This document shows, in pieces, positions 46,718 through 57,493 of a stretch of 64,000 nucleotides of DNA; position 1 is the stretch's first letter, and the number at the start of each line of letters is the position of its first letter. Source of the DNA: an uncultured Methylococcaceae bacterium. GTDB lineage: Bacteria > Pseudomonadota > Gammaproteobacteria > Methylococcales > Methylomonadaceae. Both the position numbers and the translations under genes were made by a program. A model generated the notes under the pieces. The model saw only the letters and a list, made by a program, of their open reading frames with translations, had not been told where the DNA came from and searched no databases. The stretch is taken from NCBI GenBank assembly GCA_903917345.1, contig CAIXAE010000010.1:1-64000 (forward strand), given 5' to 3'.

Positions 46718-47163
46718 AGATCACCCTCTTTTAATCTAACTGCCAACACATCACACTTGGCATAATGTAAGATACTATTTGCTGTTGAGCCTAGTAATAA
46801 CGCTAGGCCATGGCGACCATGTGATCCCACGACAATTAAATCCACTTGTTGTTGTTCTGCCACATTAATAATTTCTTGTTTCGGTATTCCCCATAACAAC
46901 AAACGATGAGCTACATCGATATTCAGCTGGTCACCCAAGGTCATTAATTTAGCTTTTTCAGTTTCAAGTAAAGCGTCACCGGAATCTTCGGTTAAAGAAA
47001 TAACAGTACCGTAATAGGCATCCGGCATAGGTATATTATCTAGCACATGAATGATAGTTAATTTAGCCTGATAAGTAGTCGCAATAGCTTTAGCTTTTTC
47101 CGCAACATAAGTGCCCTGCTTAGAAAAATCTGCGGCCAATAAAATATGTTTATAATCACTCAT
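46714..47163 (-). CDS. Universal stress protein (UspA family)
   Basis: 149 residues, Rossmann-like UspA fold starting YKHILLAADFSKQG. The C-terminal ATP-binding-type motif VGSHGRHGLALLLGSTANSILHYAKCDVLAVR fits the G-2x-G-9x-G-S/T pattern. The start at 47163 has AAGGTAAACC upstream; the frame is open to 47247. It is a single gene. Confidence 0.9.
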   Translation of the reverse strand: MSDYKHILLAADFSKQGTYVAEKAKAIATTYQAKLTIIHVLDNIPMPDAYYGTVISLTEDSGDALLETEKAKLMTLGDQLNIDVAHRLLLWGIPKQEIINVAEQQQVDLIVVGSHGRHGLALLLGSTANSILHYAKCDVLAVRLKEGDL

Positions 47164-47374
47164 AGGTTTACCTTGTTTTAATTTTACTGTGTGTAATGAT
47201 CGATTAACGACATTTAACCATAATTTAATCATCAATCCTGCATACAACGTATTTATTAATACGTCTATCGCTCATAAAGCCCCAGAAACTCGAGTGTGAT
47301 AGAATAGGATCAGCTTGACTATTCCAATCTTCAATTAGCTTTCTCATTACCAAATAATACCTAAACCTTAATTC

Positions 47375-50300
47375 ATGCAACCGGCATTTATTCATTTAAG
47401 ATTACATACCGAATTTTCAATGGTTGACGGTATTGTAAAAATAAAGCCCTTGGTTAAACGCTTATCCGAACTCAACATGCCGGCTATTGCGGTCACTGAT
47501 CATGCGAACCTTTTTTCCTTAGTTAAATTTTATAAAAACACCCAAGGTTCTGGGATTAAACCGATTGCGGGTGCTGATGTATTAGTTTTCAACCCCGACG
47601 ACCCAACGACGCCCTTCAGATTAACGTTATTAGCTAAAAATCATACCGGGTATATCACCTTAACTGAGCTCACATCAAAAGCTTATCAAGAAGGCCAGCA
47701 TCAAGGCGTGCCCATGCTTAAGCGGGAATGGATAGAAAATAACCACACGGGCTTAATTGCTTTATCTGGAGCCATGCAAGGCGACATAGGTAAAGCCCTA
47801 ATAGCCGAAAATACAGAGGAAGCTGACAAACTAGCTAAATATTGGAACACTTTATTTAAAGATAACTTTTATTTAGAACTACAGCGCTTAGGAAAACCTG
47901 ATGAAGAACACTATATTGCTGGTGCCATTGCTATTGCCATAGCTCACGACATACCTGTTGTCGCGACTAATGATGTACGTTTTATTCATCAAAAAGACTT
48001 TTCCGCCCATGAAGTTAGGGTCTGCATTAATCAAGGCCGTGTCTTAGACGATACGCGACGTCCAAAAGACTATACCGATCAGCAATACTTACGCAGCACT
48101 GAAGAAATGCTTGAGTTATTTGCCGATATTCCAGAAGCTTTACAAAACTCCGTAGAGATAGCCAAACGCTGCAATATAAAACTTACCTTAGGCGAAAACT
48201 TCTTACCTGACTTTCCTGTTCCAGCGGGAATGACTTTAGGTGAGTTAATGGCCAGTGAGTCTAAAAAAGGTTTAAAAGATCGCTTAAAACATTACCCTGC
48301 TATCGGTCATGGTAGCGTTGAAGAAAATGAAAAAGTTTACTTTGAACGCTTAGAAACAGAACTGAAAGTGATCAATGAAATGGGCTTTCCGGGCTACTTC
48401 ATGATCGTTGCTGACTTTATCCAATGGGCAAAAAACGAATTAATCCCCGTTGGGCCTGGGCGAGGATCAGGCGCGGGGTCTTTAGTTGCATACGCTCTTA
48501 AAATCACGGACTTAGATCCGATTGAATTTGATTTACTATTCGAACGTTTCTTAAACCCAGAACGGGTTTCCATGCCTGACTTTGACATTGACTTTTGCAT
48601 GGATCGTCGAGACGAAGTAATTGATTATGTAGCACGGCACTATGGTCGAGATCATGTCGCTCAAATTATTACTTATGGCTCTATGGCGGCTAAAGCGGTC
48701 ATTAGAGATGTTGGGAGGGTACTCGGTTTTGGCTATGGCTTTGTCGACAAATTAGCCAAGTTAATCCCTTTTGAAATTGGTATGACGCTGACCAAAGCGT
48801 TACAAGATAGTCCTGATCTTAAACACCTCTACGATACAGAAGAAGAAGTTAAAGCACTCATAGACATGGCCTTATCCTTAGAGGGCACTGTTAGAAACGC
48901 CGGCAAGCACGCCGGGGGGGTGGTGATTTCCCCGACTAAATTGACTGACTTTACAGCCCTTTATTGTGAACAAGGCGGTGGTAACTTGGTCACTCAATTT
49001 GATAAAGATGATGTTGAAGCCGTGGGGCTAGTCAAATTTGACTTCTTAGGCTTAAGAACACTGACGATTATTGATTGGGCACTGCAAGCGATTAATGCTA
49101 AAAAACGTTTAGCCAATGAAGAACTCGTCGACATTACCACAATACCCCGTGATGACCTTGCTTCTTATGTTCTCTTAAAAAATGGCCTAACCACTGCGGT
49201 TTTTCAGCTTGAATCTAGAGGCATGAAAGAGCTGATTAAGAAACTTAAACCGGATTGTTTTGATGACATTATTGCCCTGGTGGCCTTATTTAGACCCGGA
49301 CCACTCGAATCAGGCATGGTTGATGATTACATCAACGTTAAACACGGTGCAGAAGCTGAATACGCGCACCCCTTATTAGAACCCATTTTAAAACCGACTA
49401 ACGGCGTTATCTTATATCAAGAGCAGGTAATGCAAATCGCTAGAGAATTAGCGCACTATACTTTGGGCGGCGCTGATATGTTACGCCGCGCCATGGGTAA
49501 GAAAAAGCCTGAGGAAATGGCGAAAGAACGAGAGAAGTTTACCTCAGGGGCGGTCGCTAATCAGATTGATGAATCTATCGCCACCTATGTATTCGACTTA
49601 ATGGAAAAGTTTGCAGGCTATGGCTTTAACAAATCACATTCTGCCGCTTATGCATTAGTCGCTTATCAAACCGCATGGCTTAAAACACATTATCCCGCTG
49701 AGTTTATGGCAGCCGTATTATCTTCTGATATGGATAACACCGATAAGGTCGTTATTTTGATAGAAGAATGTCGACAAATGAAACGGGTGGTTTTACCCCC
49801 TACCATTAACGTCTCAAATTATCGATTTACCGCCAATGATCAAAATCATATTGTGTATGGCTTAGGCGCCATTAAAGGTGTCGGTGAAGCGGCGATTGAA
49901 GACATTATTAAAGAACGTAAAGCTAACGGTGTGTTTTTAGACCTTTATGATTTATGTAAGCGAGTCGACCTGCGCAAAGTGAATCGACGCGTTTTAGATG
50001 CTCTAGTTAAAGCCGGTGCTTTTGATGAATTCAGCCCTAATCGGGCAAGTCACTTAGCTGAATTACCCACCGCATTACGCGTTGCAGAGCAACATGACAG
50101 AATGGCGCAGACGGGCCAGAATGATTTATTTTCTTTATCAAATGACAGTACATTTCAACATAATGATACTAACGCCGACTACACTTCTAGCGTAGAACCT
50201 TGGTCGGATAAAGAGCGATTAGCCGCAGAAAAAATCACCTTAGGTCTATTTCTAACTGGCCACCCTATTGACCAATATGAAGCCGAATTAAAACATTTTA

Positions 50301-50860
50301 CGCACGGAAAGATAGGTAGCTTACAAGTCAATAGAGGAAAAATGGAAGCTCGAGTAGCAGGCATGATTGTCGAAGTTCGTACGCGCCAAACTAAGCAAGG
50401 TAAAACCATGGGCTTTGCTACCTTGGATGACAAAACGGGTCGATTAGAATGCGCATTGTTTGGCGATACTTATGAACAATATCGCGAGCTTTTTTCGAAA
50501 GATAATCTGATCATTGCAGAGGGTGGCTTAGCCATTGATAACTTTTCTGGTGCACTGCGCTTAACAGTAGAAAAGCTTTACGATATAGATCAAGCTAGAG
50601 AGATCTATGCTAGGGCCCTCGTTATAAACTGGACTAGCTCAGAAGATGAAACCATCAACAGTCAATTCTTCAACAAACTAAATGAAACATTGAGCCCCTA
50701 TAAAGGCGGAAATTGCCCCATAGCCATCAATTACGTTTCAGATAAAGCAAAAGCGAGTTTACAGCTAGGTGACGCTTGGCGTGTCCATCCAACAGATGAC
50801 TTAGTCAGCCGATTAAGATGGCTTCTAGGAACTGATAATATAGAAGTACGCTACAAATAA
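47375..50860 (+). CDS. dnaE: DNA polymerase III alpha subunit
   Basis: Replicative polymerase of 1161 residues. The N-terminal PHP domain (HLRLHTEFSMVDGI) is followed by the palm with GPGRGSGAGSLVAY and catalytic PDFDIDF (Asp402 and Asp404), then finger, helix-hairpin-helix and OB domains and a C-terminal tau-binding region. Length equals the E. coli protein. It converges on rne with a shared terminator. It is not in the lpxA-lpxB-rnhB cluster usual in enterobacteria. Confidence 0.98.
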   Translation: MQPAFIHLRLHTEFSMVDGIVKIKPLVKRLSELNMPAIAVTDHANLFSLVKFYKNTQGSGIKPIAGADVLVFNPDDPTTPFRLTLLAKNHTGYITLTELTSKAYQEGQHQGVPMLKREWIENNHTGLIALSGAMQGDIGKALIAENTEEADKLAKYWNTLFKDNFYLELQRLGKPDEEHYIAGAIAIAIAHDIPVVATNDVRFIHQKDFSAHEVRVCINQGRVLDDTRRPKDYTDQQYLRSTEEMLELFADIPEALQNSVEIAKRCNIKLTLGENFLPDFPVPAGMTLGELMASESKKGLKDRLKHYPAIGHGSVEENEKVYFERLETELKVINEMGFPGYFMIVADFIQWAKNELIPVGPGRGSGAGSLVAYALKITDLDPIEFDLLFERFLNPERVSMPDFDIDFCMDRRDEVIDYVARHYGRDHVAQIITYGSMAAKAVIRDVGRVLGFGYGFVDKLAKLIPFEIGMTLTKALQDSPDLKHLYDTEEEVKALIDMALSLEGTVRNAGKHAGGVVISPTKLTDFTALYCEQGGGNLVTQFDKDDVEAVGLVKFDFLGLRTLTIIDWALQAINAKKRLANEELVDITTIPRDDLASYVLLKNGLTTAVFQLESRGMKELIKKLKPDCFDDIIALVALFRPGPLESGMVDDYINVKHGAEAEYAHPLLEPILKPTNGVILYQEQVMQIARELAHYTLGGADMLRRAMGKKKPEEMAKEREKFTSGAVANQIDESIATYVFDLMEKFAGYGFNKSHSAAYALVAYQTAWLKTHYPAEFMAAVLSSDMDNTDKVVILIEECRQMKRVVLPPTINVSNYRFTANDQNHIVYGLGAIKGVGEAAIEDIIKERKANGVFLDLYDLCKRVDLRKVNRRVLDALVKAGAFDEFSPNRASHLAELPTALRVAEQHDRMAQTGQNDLFSLSNDSTFQHNDTNADYTSSVEPWSDKERLAAEKITLGLFLTGHPIDQYEAELKHFTHGKIGSLQVNRGKMEARVAGMIVEVRTRQTKQGKTMGFATLDDKTGRLECALFGDTYEQYRELFSKDNLIIAEGGLAIDNFSGALRLTVEKLYDIDQAREIYARALVINWTSSEDETINSQFFNKLNETLSPYKGGNCPIAINYVSDKAKASLQLGDAWRVHPTDDLVSRLRWLLGTDNIEVRYK

Positions 50861-50888
50861 AAAAAGGGCGCGTATATTGCGCCCTTTT
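50858..50888. terminator. Bidirectional terminator between dnaE and rne
   Basis: A perfect 10-bp stem AAAAGGGCGC with GCGCCCTTTT, loop GTATATT, with A- and T-run flanks. Confidence 0.92.
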
Positions 50889-50898
50889 AGTTTACAAC

Positions 50899-53334
50899 TT
50901 ATTCTGCTGAAGAATTATCTGGCTTAACTGATTCAACATTATGAACAACAGGCTCTGAGTAACTAACGACAGGTGCCGGTGCCGACGAGGCTTCAAAAGT
51001 TGAATGTGTTTGAACAGATTCAGCTCCTTGCTCAACAGGTGCCGAATTACCTTCCGCAGTGCCATTGGTATTCGGTTTTTTATAATTAGGATTACGTGGA
51101 CGTCTACGGTTAGGACCTCTACGATTGGCGTTTCTTTTTTCTACCACCGCAGCCTCACCCTCAACACCTACTCCGACAGCGGCATCTGATGCTGGCGTAA
51201 ACACGGTTTCAGTTGAAGCAACCGCATCAAAATGACGTTCATCTCTAACCACTACTGATTCTGAAGTCATTGCATCAGAAACAGCTTCACCTTCCGCCGC
51301 ATTATTCACGGGGGCAAGATTACGCCTTACATTACGACCTCTACCACGCATATTGCGATTTTGACGCGGCTCTTTAACTTCAGAAGTAGCCTCATTGTTA
51401 GTTTGAGGTTCTTTATTTTCGTTACTTTCATTACGCTCTTGAGCCACTTCAGGGGCTTTATTGCGCTCTTGATTTCCCTCAGGGCCTCTGTTTCTATCTT
51501 GCTGTGGTCTATTATTACGACCCTCTTGAGATCGTTGACCATTTCTACCGCGTCTATTGTTACGGTTTCTATTCGCTTGCTGCCCTTGTCCTTCTTCAAC
51601 TCTATTGGATTTTTCAGTAACCGGCTTTGCTACCACTTTAGGCTCTGGTGCCGCCGTACTTGGACCGACTAATTTCTCCCAGAAACGTTTAATTAAGCCT
51701 GCCGATTCGTTTTTAGTTTGGGCAGGTGCAGGAGAGTCATGCATAAACTCTTTAACGGCCGCTCTTTCTAACTTAGGTTTAATTTGTTGTGCAAATTCTG
51801 GTACAGCAATCTCTTCGGCTTTAATTTGCAGATAACTTGGCTTTTCATCAGCAAATTCTTTCTCTTTAATACGCTCAATATCATACGCAGGCGTTTCAAG
51901 ATGTTTGCTTGGTAATACGATAATACCTACTTTTAAGCGCGTTTCAATTTGCTCAATGGCATGGCGTTTTTCATTCAACAAGAAAGTCGCACATTCAATA
52001 GGTAAATGTGCAATCACCTTCTCTGTGCCTTTCTTCATGGCTTCTTCTTCAAGAATTCTTAAGACAGACAATGCGACAGATTCTACGTTACGAATAGTGC
52101 CTTGACCTTTACAACGTGGGCAAGGTAATTGAGTCGCATCTCCTAAAGAAGGGCGCATTCTTTGGCGAGACATTTCCAACAAACCGAAGCGAGAAATACG
52201 ACTAGTTTGAATACGTGCTCTATCAATTTTTAAAGCATCACGCAGATGATTTTCAACTGCTTTTTGATTTTTATTCGACAACATATCGATAAAATCGATG
52301 ACGAACAGACCACCTAAATCGCGTAATCTTAATTGACGTGCAATCTCGTCTGCCGCTTCTAGATTAGTATTTAAGGCCGTTTCTTCAATATCACTGCCTT
52401 TAGTTGCACGTGCAGAGTTGATATCAATCGATGTTAATGCTTCAGTATGGTCAATAACAATCGAGCCACCCGAAGGCAATGACACCTCACGGCAATAGGC
52501 TACTTCGATTTGAGATTCAATTTGGTAGCGGCTGAATAAAGGTACCGCATCTTGATATAACTTAGCTTTAGGTAAGAAATGCGGCATCACTTCTTTTAAG
52601 AAGTCTTGCACTAAGCGATAAGAATCTTCATTATCAATCAAAATTTCATCAATATTGCCACGTAAATGATCACGTAACGCTCTGATGATGACATTACTTT
52701 CTTGAAAGACTAAGAACGGTGCTTTTTGCTCAGTAGATGAACGTTCAATTGCTTCCCAAAGTTGTAATAGGTAATTTAAATCCCATTGCAATTCTTCAGC
52801 ATTTTTACCACAACCCGCTGTTCTAACGATTAAACCCATAGTATCGGGGATAACCAAAGAAGCCATCACCTCACGCAGATCACTACGTGTTTCACCTTCG
52901 ATACGTCTTGAGATACCGCCCGCTTTAGGATTGTTTGGCATCAATACTAAATACGTACCCGCTAGACTGATGTAAGTCGTTAAAGCCGCCCCTTTGTTAC
53001 CCCGCTCTTCTTTTTCAATCTGAACGATAATTTCTTGGCCTTCTTTAATCACATCCTTGATAGCAGGACGACGACCATCTTCAGTGGGTTCTAGAACCTG
53101 ACGATATTGCGGAGCAATTTCTTTAAACGGTAAGAAGCCGTGTTTTTCAGCGCCGTAATTAATAAAGGCGGCTTCTAAACTGGGTTCTACTCGAGTGATA
53201 ATACCTTTGTAGATATTAGATTTTTTTTGTTCTTTTGAAGGGATTTCAATGTCAAAATCATAAAGTTTTTGACCGTCTACCAAAGCAACTCGCAGTTCTT
53301 CAGCCTGCGTAGCATTGATAAGCATTCTTTTCAT
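50899..53334 (-). CDS. rne: Ribonuclease E
   Basis: Endonuclease that starts mRNA decay and processes rRNA and tRNA. It has 811 residues. The S1 domain ([21 protein letters not shown]), the 5'-sensor and DNase I-like domain with catalytic aspartates in [13 protein letters not shown] and FVIDFIDM, and the Zn-link CPRCKGQG are all present. The C-terminal 280 residues are low complexity, Arg/Asn/Gln/Glu-rich, matching the RNA-binding degradosome scaffold. It is shorter than E. coli RNase E (1061) because the scaffold is reduced. The long leader suggests autoregulation. Confidence 0.96.
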   Translation of the reverse strand: MKRMLINATQAEELRVALVDGQKLYDFDIEIPSKEQKKSNIYKGIITRVEPSLEAAFINYGAEKHGFLPFKEIAPQYRQVLEPTEDGRRPAIKDVIKEGQEIIVQIEKEERGNKGAALTTYISLAGTYLVLMPNNPKAGGISRRIEGETRSDLREVMASLVIPDTMGLIVRTAGCGKNAEELQWDLNYLLQLWEAIERSSTEQKAPFLVFQESNVIIRALRDHLRGNIDEILIDNEDSYRLVQDFLKEVMPHFLPKAKLYQDAVPLFSRYQIESQIEVAYCREVSLPSGGSIVIDHTEALTSIDINSARATKGSDIEETALNTNLEAADEIARQLRLRDLGGLFVIDFIDMLSNKNQKAVENHLRDALKIDRARIQTSRISRFGLLEMSRQRMRPSLGDATQLPCPRCKGQGTIRNVESVALSVLRILEEEAMKKGTEKVIAHLPIECATFLLNEKRHAIEQIETRLKVGIIVLPSKHLETPAYDIERIKEKEFADEKPSYLQIKAEEIAVPEFAQQIKPKLERAAVKEFMHDSPAPAQTKNESAGLIKRFWEKLVGPSTAAPEPKVVAKPVTEKSNRVEEGQGQQANRNRNNRRGRNGQRSQEGRNNRPQQDRNRGPEGNQERNKAPEVAQERNESNENKEPQTNNEATSEVKEPRQNRNMRGRGRNVRRNLAPVNNAAEGEAVSDAMTSESVVVRDERHFDAVASTETVFTPASDAAVGVGVEGEAAVVEKRNANRRGPNRRRPRNPNYKKPNTNGTAEGNSAPVEQGAESVQTHSTFEASSAPAPVVSYSEPVVHNVESVKPDNSSAE

Positions 53335-53832
53335 AGTGTATCCTTGTTGTTACCTGCTCCATTTTCAGATTTTACTGAACTAGACTGTAGAGGTTATTGC
53401 ATCAAATTTAGTGGCAATATAAACAAAAAGCGTTCTGTCCTAGACACGATCAGCTTAGTTTCTACGGTCTTATGTTCCATCCATCTATGCGCTTCAATAA
53501 TAGTTGTGGATTCATTCATTGAATCCAATGCGGGAGCGCAAGCAGATGCTAATTTAATTTTTACAGTCTTGGGTGGTAAATTCTGTTTTAAGCAGTGTTA
53601 AAAAATCGTGCATCTAGGGTCGAACGATGAACCCGAAAATCGTATAATGGAGTATTGATCACACAAAAGGCGCTATTTCAACTTCCATTTAGTCGCTCTA
53701 AGGCACTTTCTTCAATGAAATTTGCCGAGCAATAAAGTCGTTTATTTAAAAACTTGCCTAATATAACAATCTTATTGAATTACTTCAATTTTAAAGCGTC
53801 ATTAATTGGACTATGCTGTTATTATTTGCCTC
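53335..53832. other. Long divergent rne/rluC intergenic region, probable rne 5' leader
   Basis: A 498-bp gap. On the rne side it could encode a leader of a few hundred nt, like the 361-nt E. coli rne leader through which RNase E represses itself. One visible hairpin is GGATTCA/TGAATCC at 53508-53526. The rluC promoter should lie between 53700 and 53820. Open frames in it look spurious. Confidence 0.5.
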
Positions 53833-54789
53833 ATGAGTATACAAGAAAACCCAACACCACAGGTTGTTTATGTTGAAATTAATGCTGACAACTGTGATCA
53901 ACGCCTCGATAACTTCTTAATTGCCCGTTTAAAAGGCGTACCTAAAAGCCGTATATATCGACTTGTCAGAAAAGGCGAAGTCCGCGTCAACAAAGGCCGT
54001 AGCGACGTTAAGTATCGTTTAATGGCCGGTGATATTATTAGAATCCCACCCATCAGAGTTGCCGAACGTACAGAAGAATCTTATGTGCCCCAAGGCTTAC
54101 AATCTGCCTTAGAAAACGGTATTTTGTTCGAAGACGATGGTTTTCTCATTATTAATAAGCCAGCCGGCTTTGCCGTTCATGGTGGCAGTGGAGTGAGTTC
54201 TGGCATTATTGAGGGACTAAGACTCATAAGACCCGAGGCACGCTTCTTAGAACTCGTCCATCGATTAGATAAAGACACCTCTGGATGTTTACTCATCGCC
54301 AAAAAACGCAGTGCGTTAAGATTGTTACAAGCCCTATTTCGGAATAATCAAATCCAAAAGACTTACCAAGCCTTATTAACAGGTCAATGGGCGAGAAAAA
54401 AACTCATTGTTAACGCGCCATTATTAAAAAACATCAGCAAAGGTGGCGAACGCGTCGTCGTGATTAGCCAAGCAGGCAAAGCAGCGGAGACTTTATTTAA
54501 ACGCTTAGAGTTATTCTCTAACGCCACCTTAGTTGAAGCATCACCCAAAACAGGGCGCACCCATCAAATTCGTGTACATGCCGCTAGCTTAGGGCATCCT
54601 ATTGTCGGTGATGAACGTTATGGTGTAGATGAGCTCAATAAAGCGTTTAGACATAAAGGCTATAAACGCATGTTTTTACATGCACAAACGTTGCAATTTG
54701 TCCATCCTGTCACTGAATTGCCCATGCAGATATCTGCCCCCCTCCCCACTGAATTAACTCGATTATTGAAAAATGAAGCAACGCTTTGA
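53833..54789 (+). CDS. rluC: 23S rRNA pseudouridine synthase RluC
   Basis: Modifies U955, U2504 and U2580 in E. coli. About 318 residues with an N-terminal S4 RNA-binding domain (QRLDNFLIARLKGVPKSRIY), the catalytic HRLDKDTSG motif and TGRTHQIRVH. The ATG at 53833 (MSIQENP) is preferred over the TTG at 53806. It is divergent from rne, as in E. coli, and overlaps the HAD gene by 17 bp. Confidence 0.95.
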   Translation: MSIQENPTPQVVYVEINADNCDQRLDNFLIARLKGVPKSRIYRLVRKGEVRVNKGRSDVKYRLMAGDIIRIPPIRVAERTEESYVPQGLQSALENGILFEDDGFLIINKPAGFAVHGGSGVSSGIIEGLRLIRPEARFLELVHRLDKDTSGCLLIAKKRSALRLLQALFRNNQIQKTYQALLTGQWARKKLIVNAPLLKNISKGGERVVVISQAGKAAETLFKRLELFSNATLVEASPKTGRTHQIRVHAASLGHPIVGDERYGVDELNKAFRHKGYKRMFLHAQTLQFVHPVTELPMQISAPLPTELTRLLKNEATL

Positions 54790-55420
54790 TTTAATTATTT
54801 TTGACTGGGATGGCACACTCATGGATTCCATTGATTGGATCAGTCTCTGCCTACAGAATGCAGGTAAAGACTATCACTGCGCTATTCCAGAGACCCAAGC
54901 CACAAAAAATGTCATCGGTTTAAGTGCTAGTAAAGCAATAGAACAACTCTATCCTGACGCTGATTCAGCCTTACAATCTCAATTAGTGGAGCGTTACAGA
55001 ACCCATTATTTATCCAGACGACTTAACCCCAATGATCTATTCCCTGGCGTTAAAGACATGCTAAAGCAACTAAAAGCAGACGGTTATCAACTCGCCGTAG
55101 CGACGGGCAAAACCCGACATGGACTCCAAGAGGCCCTTAAGGCAACCGAAACAGAAGACCTGTTTTGCATCACACGCTGTGCAGATGAAACCGCTTCAAA
55201 GCCTGACCCAAAAATGCTATACGATATTATTGAACACACCCAAATCAGCAAACACCGTTCTTTAATGGTAGGGGATTCTGTTTTTGATTTACAAATGGCG
55301 CAAAACGCTCAAATCCCCTCTATAGCTGTCACTTGCGGTGCACAAGCAGCCGAATTATTACAGCCTTTTAAGCCTTTATTGTGCTTACAACAACCGACCG
55401 AATTATTAAACTTTATTTAA
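54773..55420 (+). CDS. HAD family phosphatase (subfamily IA)
   Basis: 215 residues with the HAD motifs FDWDGTLMDS (I), AVATGKTR (II), Lys in SKPDPKML (III) and VGDSVFDLQMA (IV), plus a helical cap typical of phosphoglycolate phosphatase and YjjG relatives. Substrate not assignable. It sits between rluC (17-bp overlap) and the S49 peptidase gene, an arrangement common in gammaproteobacteria. Confidence 0.88.
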   Translation: MKQRFDLIIFDWDGTLMDSIDWISLCLQNAGKDYHCAIPETQATKNVIGLSASKAIEQLYPDADSALQSQLVERYRTHYLSRRLNPNDLFPGVKDMLKQLKADGYQLAVATGKTRHGLQEALKATETEDLFCITRCADETASKPDPKMLYDIIEHTQISKHRSLMVGDSVFDLQMAQNAQIPSIAVTCGAQAAELLQPFKPLLCLQQPTELLNFI

Positions 55421-55432
55421 GGCCAACGCATT

Positions 55433-56380
55433 ATGGATCAAAATCAGCATACTAAATGGGAACATAACGTCATTGAAAAAATTGCGTTAGCCTCTATCAA
55501 AGAACAGGCCCGCGCTAGAAAATGGGGTATTTTCTTTAAATCTTTATTCTTTATTTATTTATTCGGCTTTTTTGCCATGAGCATCTACCCAAAAGTCAAA
55601 GCTAACTGGGGTGGCGAAGGTAACTATCACACCGCAGTGATAGATATCTCTGGTGCTATTGCAGAAGATAAAGATGCCAATGCCGCAGATATTATCGAAA
55701 GCCTAAGAGATGCTGTTAAAGATGATCAAACCAAAGGCATTATTCTGCACTCAAACTCACCCGGTGGCAGCCCAGTTCAATCCAATTATGTTTACCAAGA
55801 AATCAGAAACATAAAAAAAGCACACCCCGAATTACCTATTTATGCCGTCGTCAGTGATATTTGCGCATCCGGCTGTTATTACATTGCTTCAGCTACAGAT
55901 AAAATCTTTGTTAATCCATCCAGCCTTATCGGCTCCATTGGCGTCATTATGGATGGCTTTGGCTTTGTCGATACCATGAAAAAAATAGGCATAGAACGTC
56001 GCCTTTTAACAGCGGGCGCTCATAAAGCCATGCTAGATCCTTTTTCACCACCCAAAGCTGATGAAACTAAATTTATGCAAGCCCTCATCAACCAAGTCCA
56101 CCAACAATTTATTACCGCTGTTAAAAATGGCCGTGGTGACAGACTTAAAGAGACACCCGACATGTTCTCTGGCTTAGTGTGGACCGGAGAAGAAAGCATT
56201 AACAACGGGATATCAGATGCCTATGGCAATGATGATGAAGTCGCTAAAAACACTATTGGCGCCGAAAAACTAGTGAAGTTCTCACAACAAAAAAGTCTTT
56301 TAGATAAAATGAGCGGCAAATTAGGCACCTCTTTCGGACAGGCCCTAGGTAGTTTATTATTAAGTCCCAACCTTCGTTAA
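55433..56380 (+). CDS. S49 family signal peptide peptidase-like protein
   Basis: 315 residues, with an N-terminal membrane helix (about 35-53) and a periplasmic Ser-Lys protease domain. The catalytic serine is in SDICASGCYYIAS and the lysine is in HKAMLDPFSPP. Length matches the single-domain SppA36/SohB group rather than the 600-residue E. coli SppA. The likely role is degrading cleaved signal peptides or membrane proteins. It is co-transcribed with the HAD gene. Confidence 0.88.
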   Translation: MDQNQHTKWEHNVIEKIALASIKEQARARKWGIFFKSLFFIYLFGFFAMSIYPKVKANWGGEGNYHTAVIDISGAIAEDKDANAADIIESLRDAVKDDQTKGIILHSNSPGGSPVQSNYVYQEIRNIKKAHPELPIYAVVSDICASGCYYIASATDKIFVNPSSLIGSIGVIMDGFGFVDTMKKIGIERRLLTAGAHKAMLDPFSPPKADETKFMQALINQVHQQFITAVKNGRGDRLKETPDMFSGLVWTGEESINNGISDAYGNDDEVAKNTIGAEKLVKFSQQKSLLDKMSGKLGTSFGQALGSLLLSPNLR

Positions 56381-56416
56381 ACTCAAACCCAATAACAATA
56401 ATAAAAGGGGAAACGT

Positions 56417-57148
56417 ATGATTCATACCACGCCTTACGATGCCATGTTCTCAACCGTCATCGGTAAAGAATATGAAATGCTCCAACTCATCTGCCCTATT
56501 GCACCGATTATGAGTCATTTAGTCGGTACTACGGTGGGGGCAATCCCAGACAGAATGGCCCCCTTACAAGTTGTCGAGTTAGGCGGTGGGACGGGCATTA
56601 CGACCTTAGCCTTATTATCAGGCAAAAGTAATCTACACATTCTCAGTGTTGATAATGAACCCACCATGCAAAATCAAGCGAAACAACACTTAAAAAAATG
56701 GGTTGATGCCGGTCAACTTAGTTTTAGTGGGGAGGATGCCCTCAGTGCATTACAGGGCTTGGCTGATAATAGTATGGATGTAATTGCTTCTGCCTATACC
56801 CTGCATAACTTTCTTAATAGCTATAGAGCACAAGTACTTAAAGAAATTTTTCGGGTACTTAAACCGAATGGCCAATTTGTAAACGGTGACCGCTATGCCT
56901 TAAATGACATTAGACAACACACCCGTTTAACGCAAGAAGAAGTCGGCCAATACTTTAAAGTGCTCACTGAAATCAATCGAACTGATTTATTAGAGCAATG
57001 GATCGTACATTTGTTTAACGATGAGTCCGAAGACCATGTTATGAGAGAAGGTGTCGCAATGCATCAAATGCAAGAGGCTGGATTTATACGTATCAAAATC
57101 AGTGATCGTAAAGGTGTTAATGCGTTAGTAACCGCTAGTAAACCCTAA
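56417..57148 (+). CDS. Class I SAM-dependent methyltransferase
   Basis: 243 residues with motif I VVELGGGTGITTLALL, an acidic residue in SVDNEPTM, and DVIASAYTLHNF at motif IV. A strong AGGGGAAA ribosome site precedes the ATG. The substrate is unknown; the C-terminal VRM/DRKGVNALVTASKP segment gives no assignment. It is followed by a good terminator and ends the rluC unit. Confidence 0.8.
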   Translation: MIHTTPYDAMFSTVIGKEYEMLQLICPIAPIMSHLVGTTVGAIPDRMAPLQVVELGGGTGITTLALLSGKSNLHILSVDNEPTMQNQAKQHLKKWVDAGQLSFSGEDALSALQGLADNSMDVIASAYTLHNFLNSYRAQVLKEIFRVLKPNGQFVNGDRYALNDIRQHTRLTQEEVGQYFKVLTEINRTDLLEQWIVHLFNDESEDHVMREGVAMHQMQEAGFIRIKISDRKGVNALVTASKP

Positions 57149-57155
57149 TAACTTT

Positions 57156-57191
57156 AAAATAACAGCGTGTTTTAAAGCACGCTGTTATTTT
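57156..57191 (+). terminator. Terminator after the methyltransferase gene
   Basis: A 14-bp perfect stem, AAAATAACAGCGTG with CACGCTGTTATTTT, loop TTTTAAAG. Confidence 0.9.
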
Positions 57192-57211
57192 ATACCGCAG
57201 ACTAAAAACGC

Positions 57212-57493
57212 TTAGCCAACAATTTTTAATGCATCTTTACGGGGACGACCGCTACGGTGTTTGTCCAACAAACCACAAATTCCTTTCTTTTCCCAAGCAC
57301 GTAACCAAGTTGCTGTGGTTTGTCTGCAAGTACTGAAAATTTCCGCTAACTCTTGCACTTCAAAACCTGTATTGCTTAACAAAATTGCATGAGCTCTCAT
57401 TCTAGGTAAATTACCCGGATGACTTTTCTTCATGTTTTCAAGAGTAACTTTTTCTTCTTCAGTTAGTTTATTTACTCGTAGCATTTTATCCAC
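57212..57493 (-). pseudogene. IS630-type transposase N-terminal fragment (HTH only)
   Basis: 93 codons encode a winged-helix DNA-binding domain: MRAHAILLSNTGFEVQELAEIF, TTATWLRAWEKKG and GLLDKHRSGRPRK. This is the start of IS630/Tc1-type transposases. The DDE catalytic domain that should follow is missing; the frame stops at 57212 and the methyltransferase gene lies just beyond. No terminal inverted repeats are visible. It is probably a truncated remnant, though an orphan HTH protein cannot be excluded. Confidence 0.65.

Noticed and set aside
51327-51672. Overlapping frames on both strands within the 3' half of rne
   Set aside because: They arise from the low-complexity Arg/Asn/Gln-rich tail of RNase E.
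53269-53601. 110-codon + strand frame over the rne start and leader
   Set aside because: It overlaps the conserved S1 end of rne; composition is not protein-like, and the region is better read as the rne leader.
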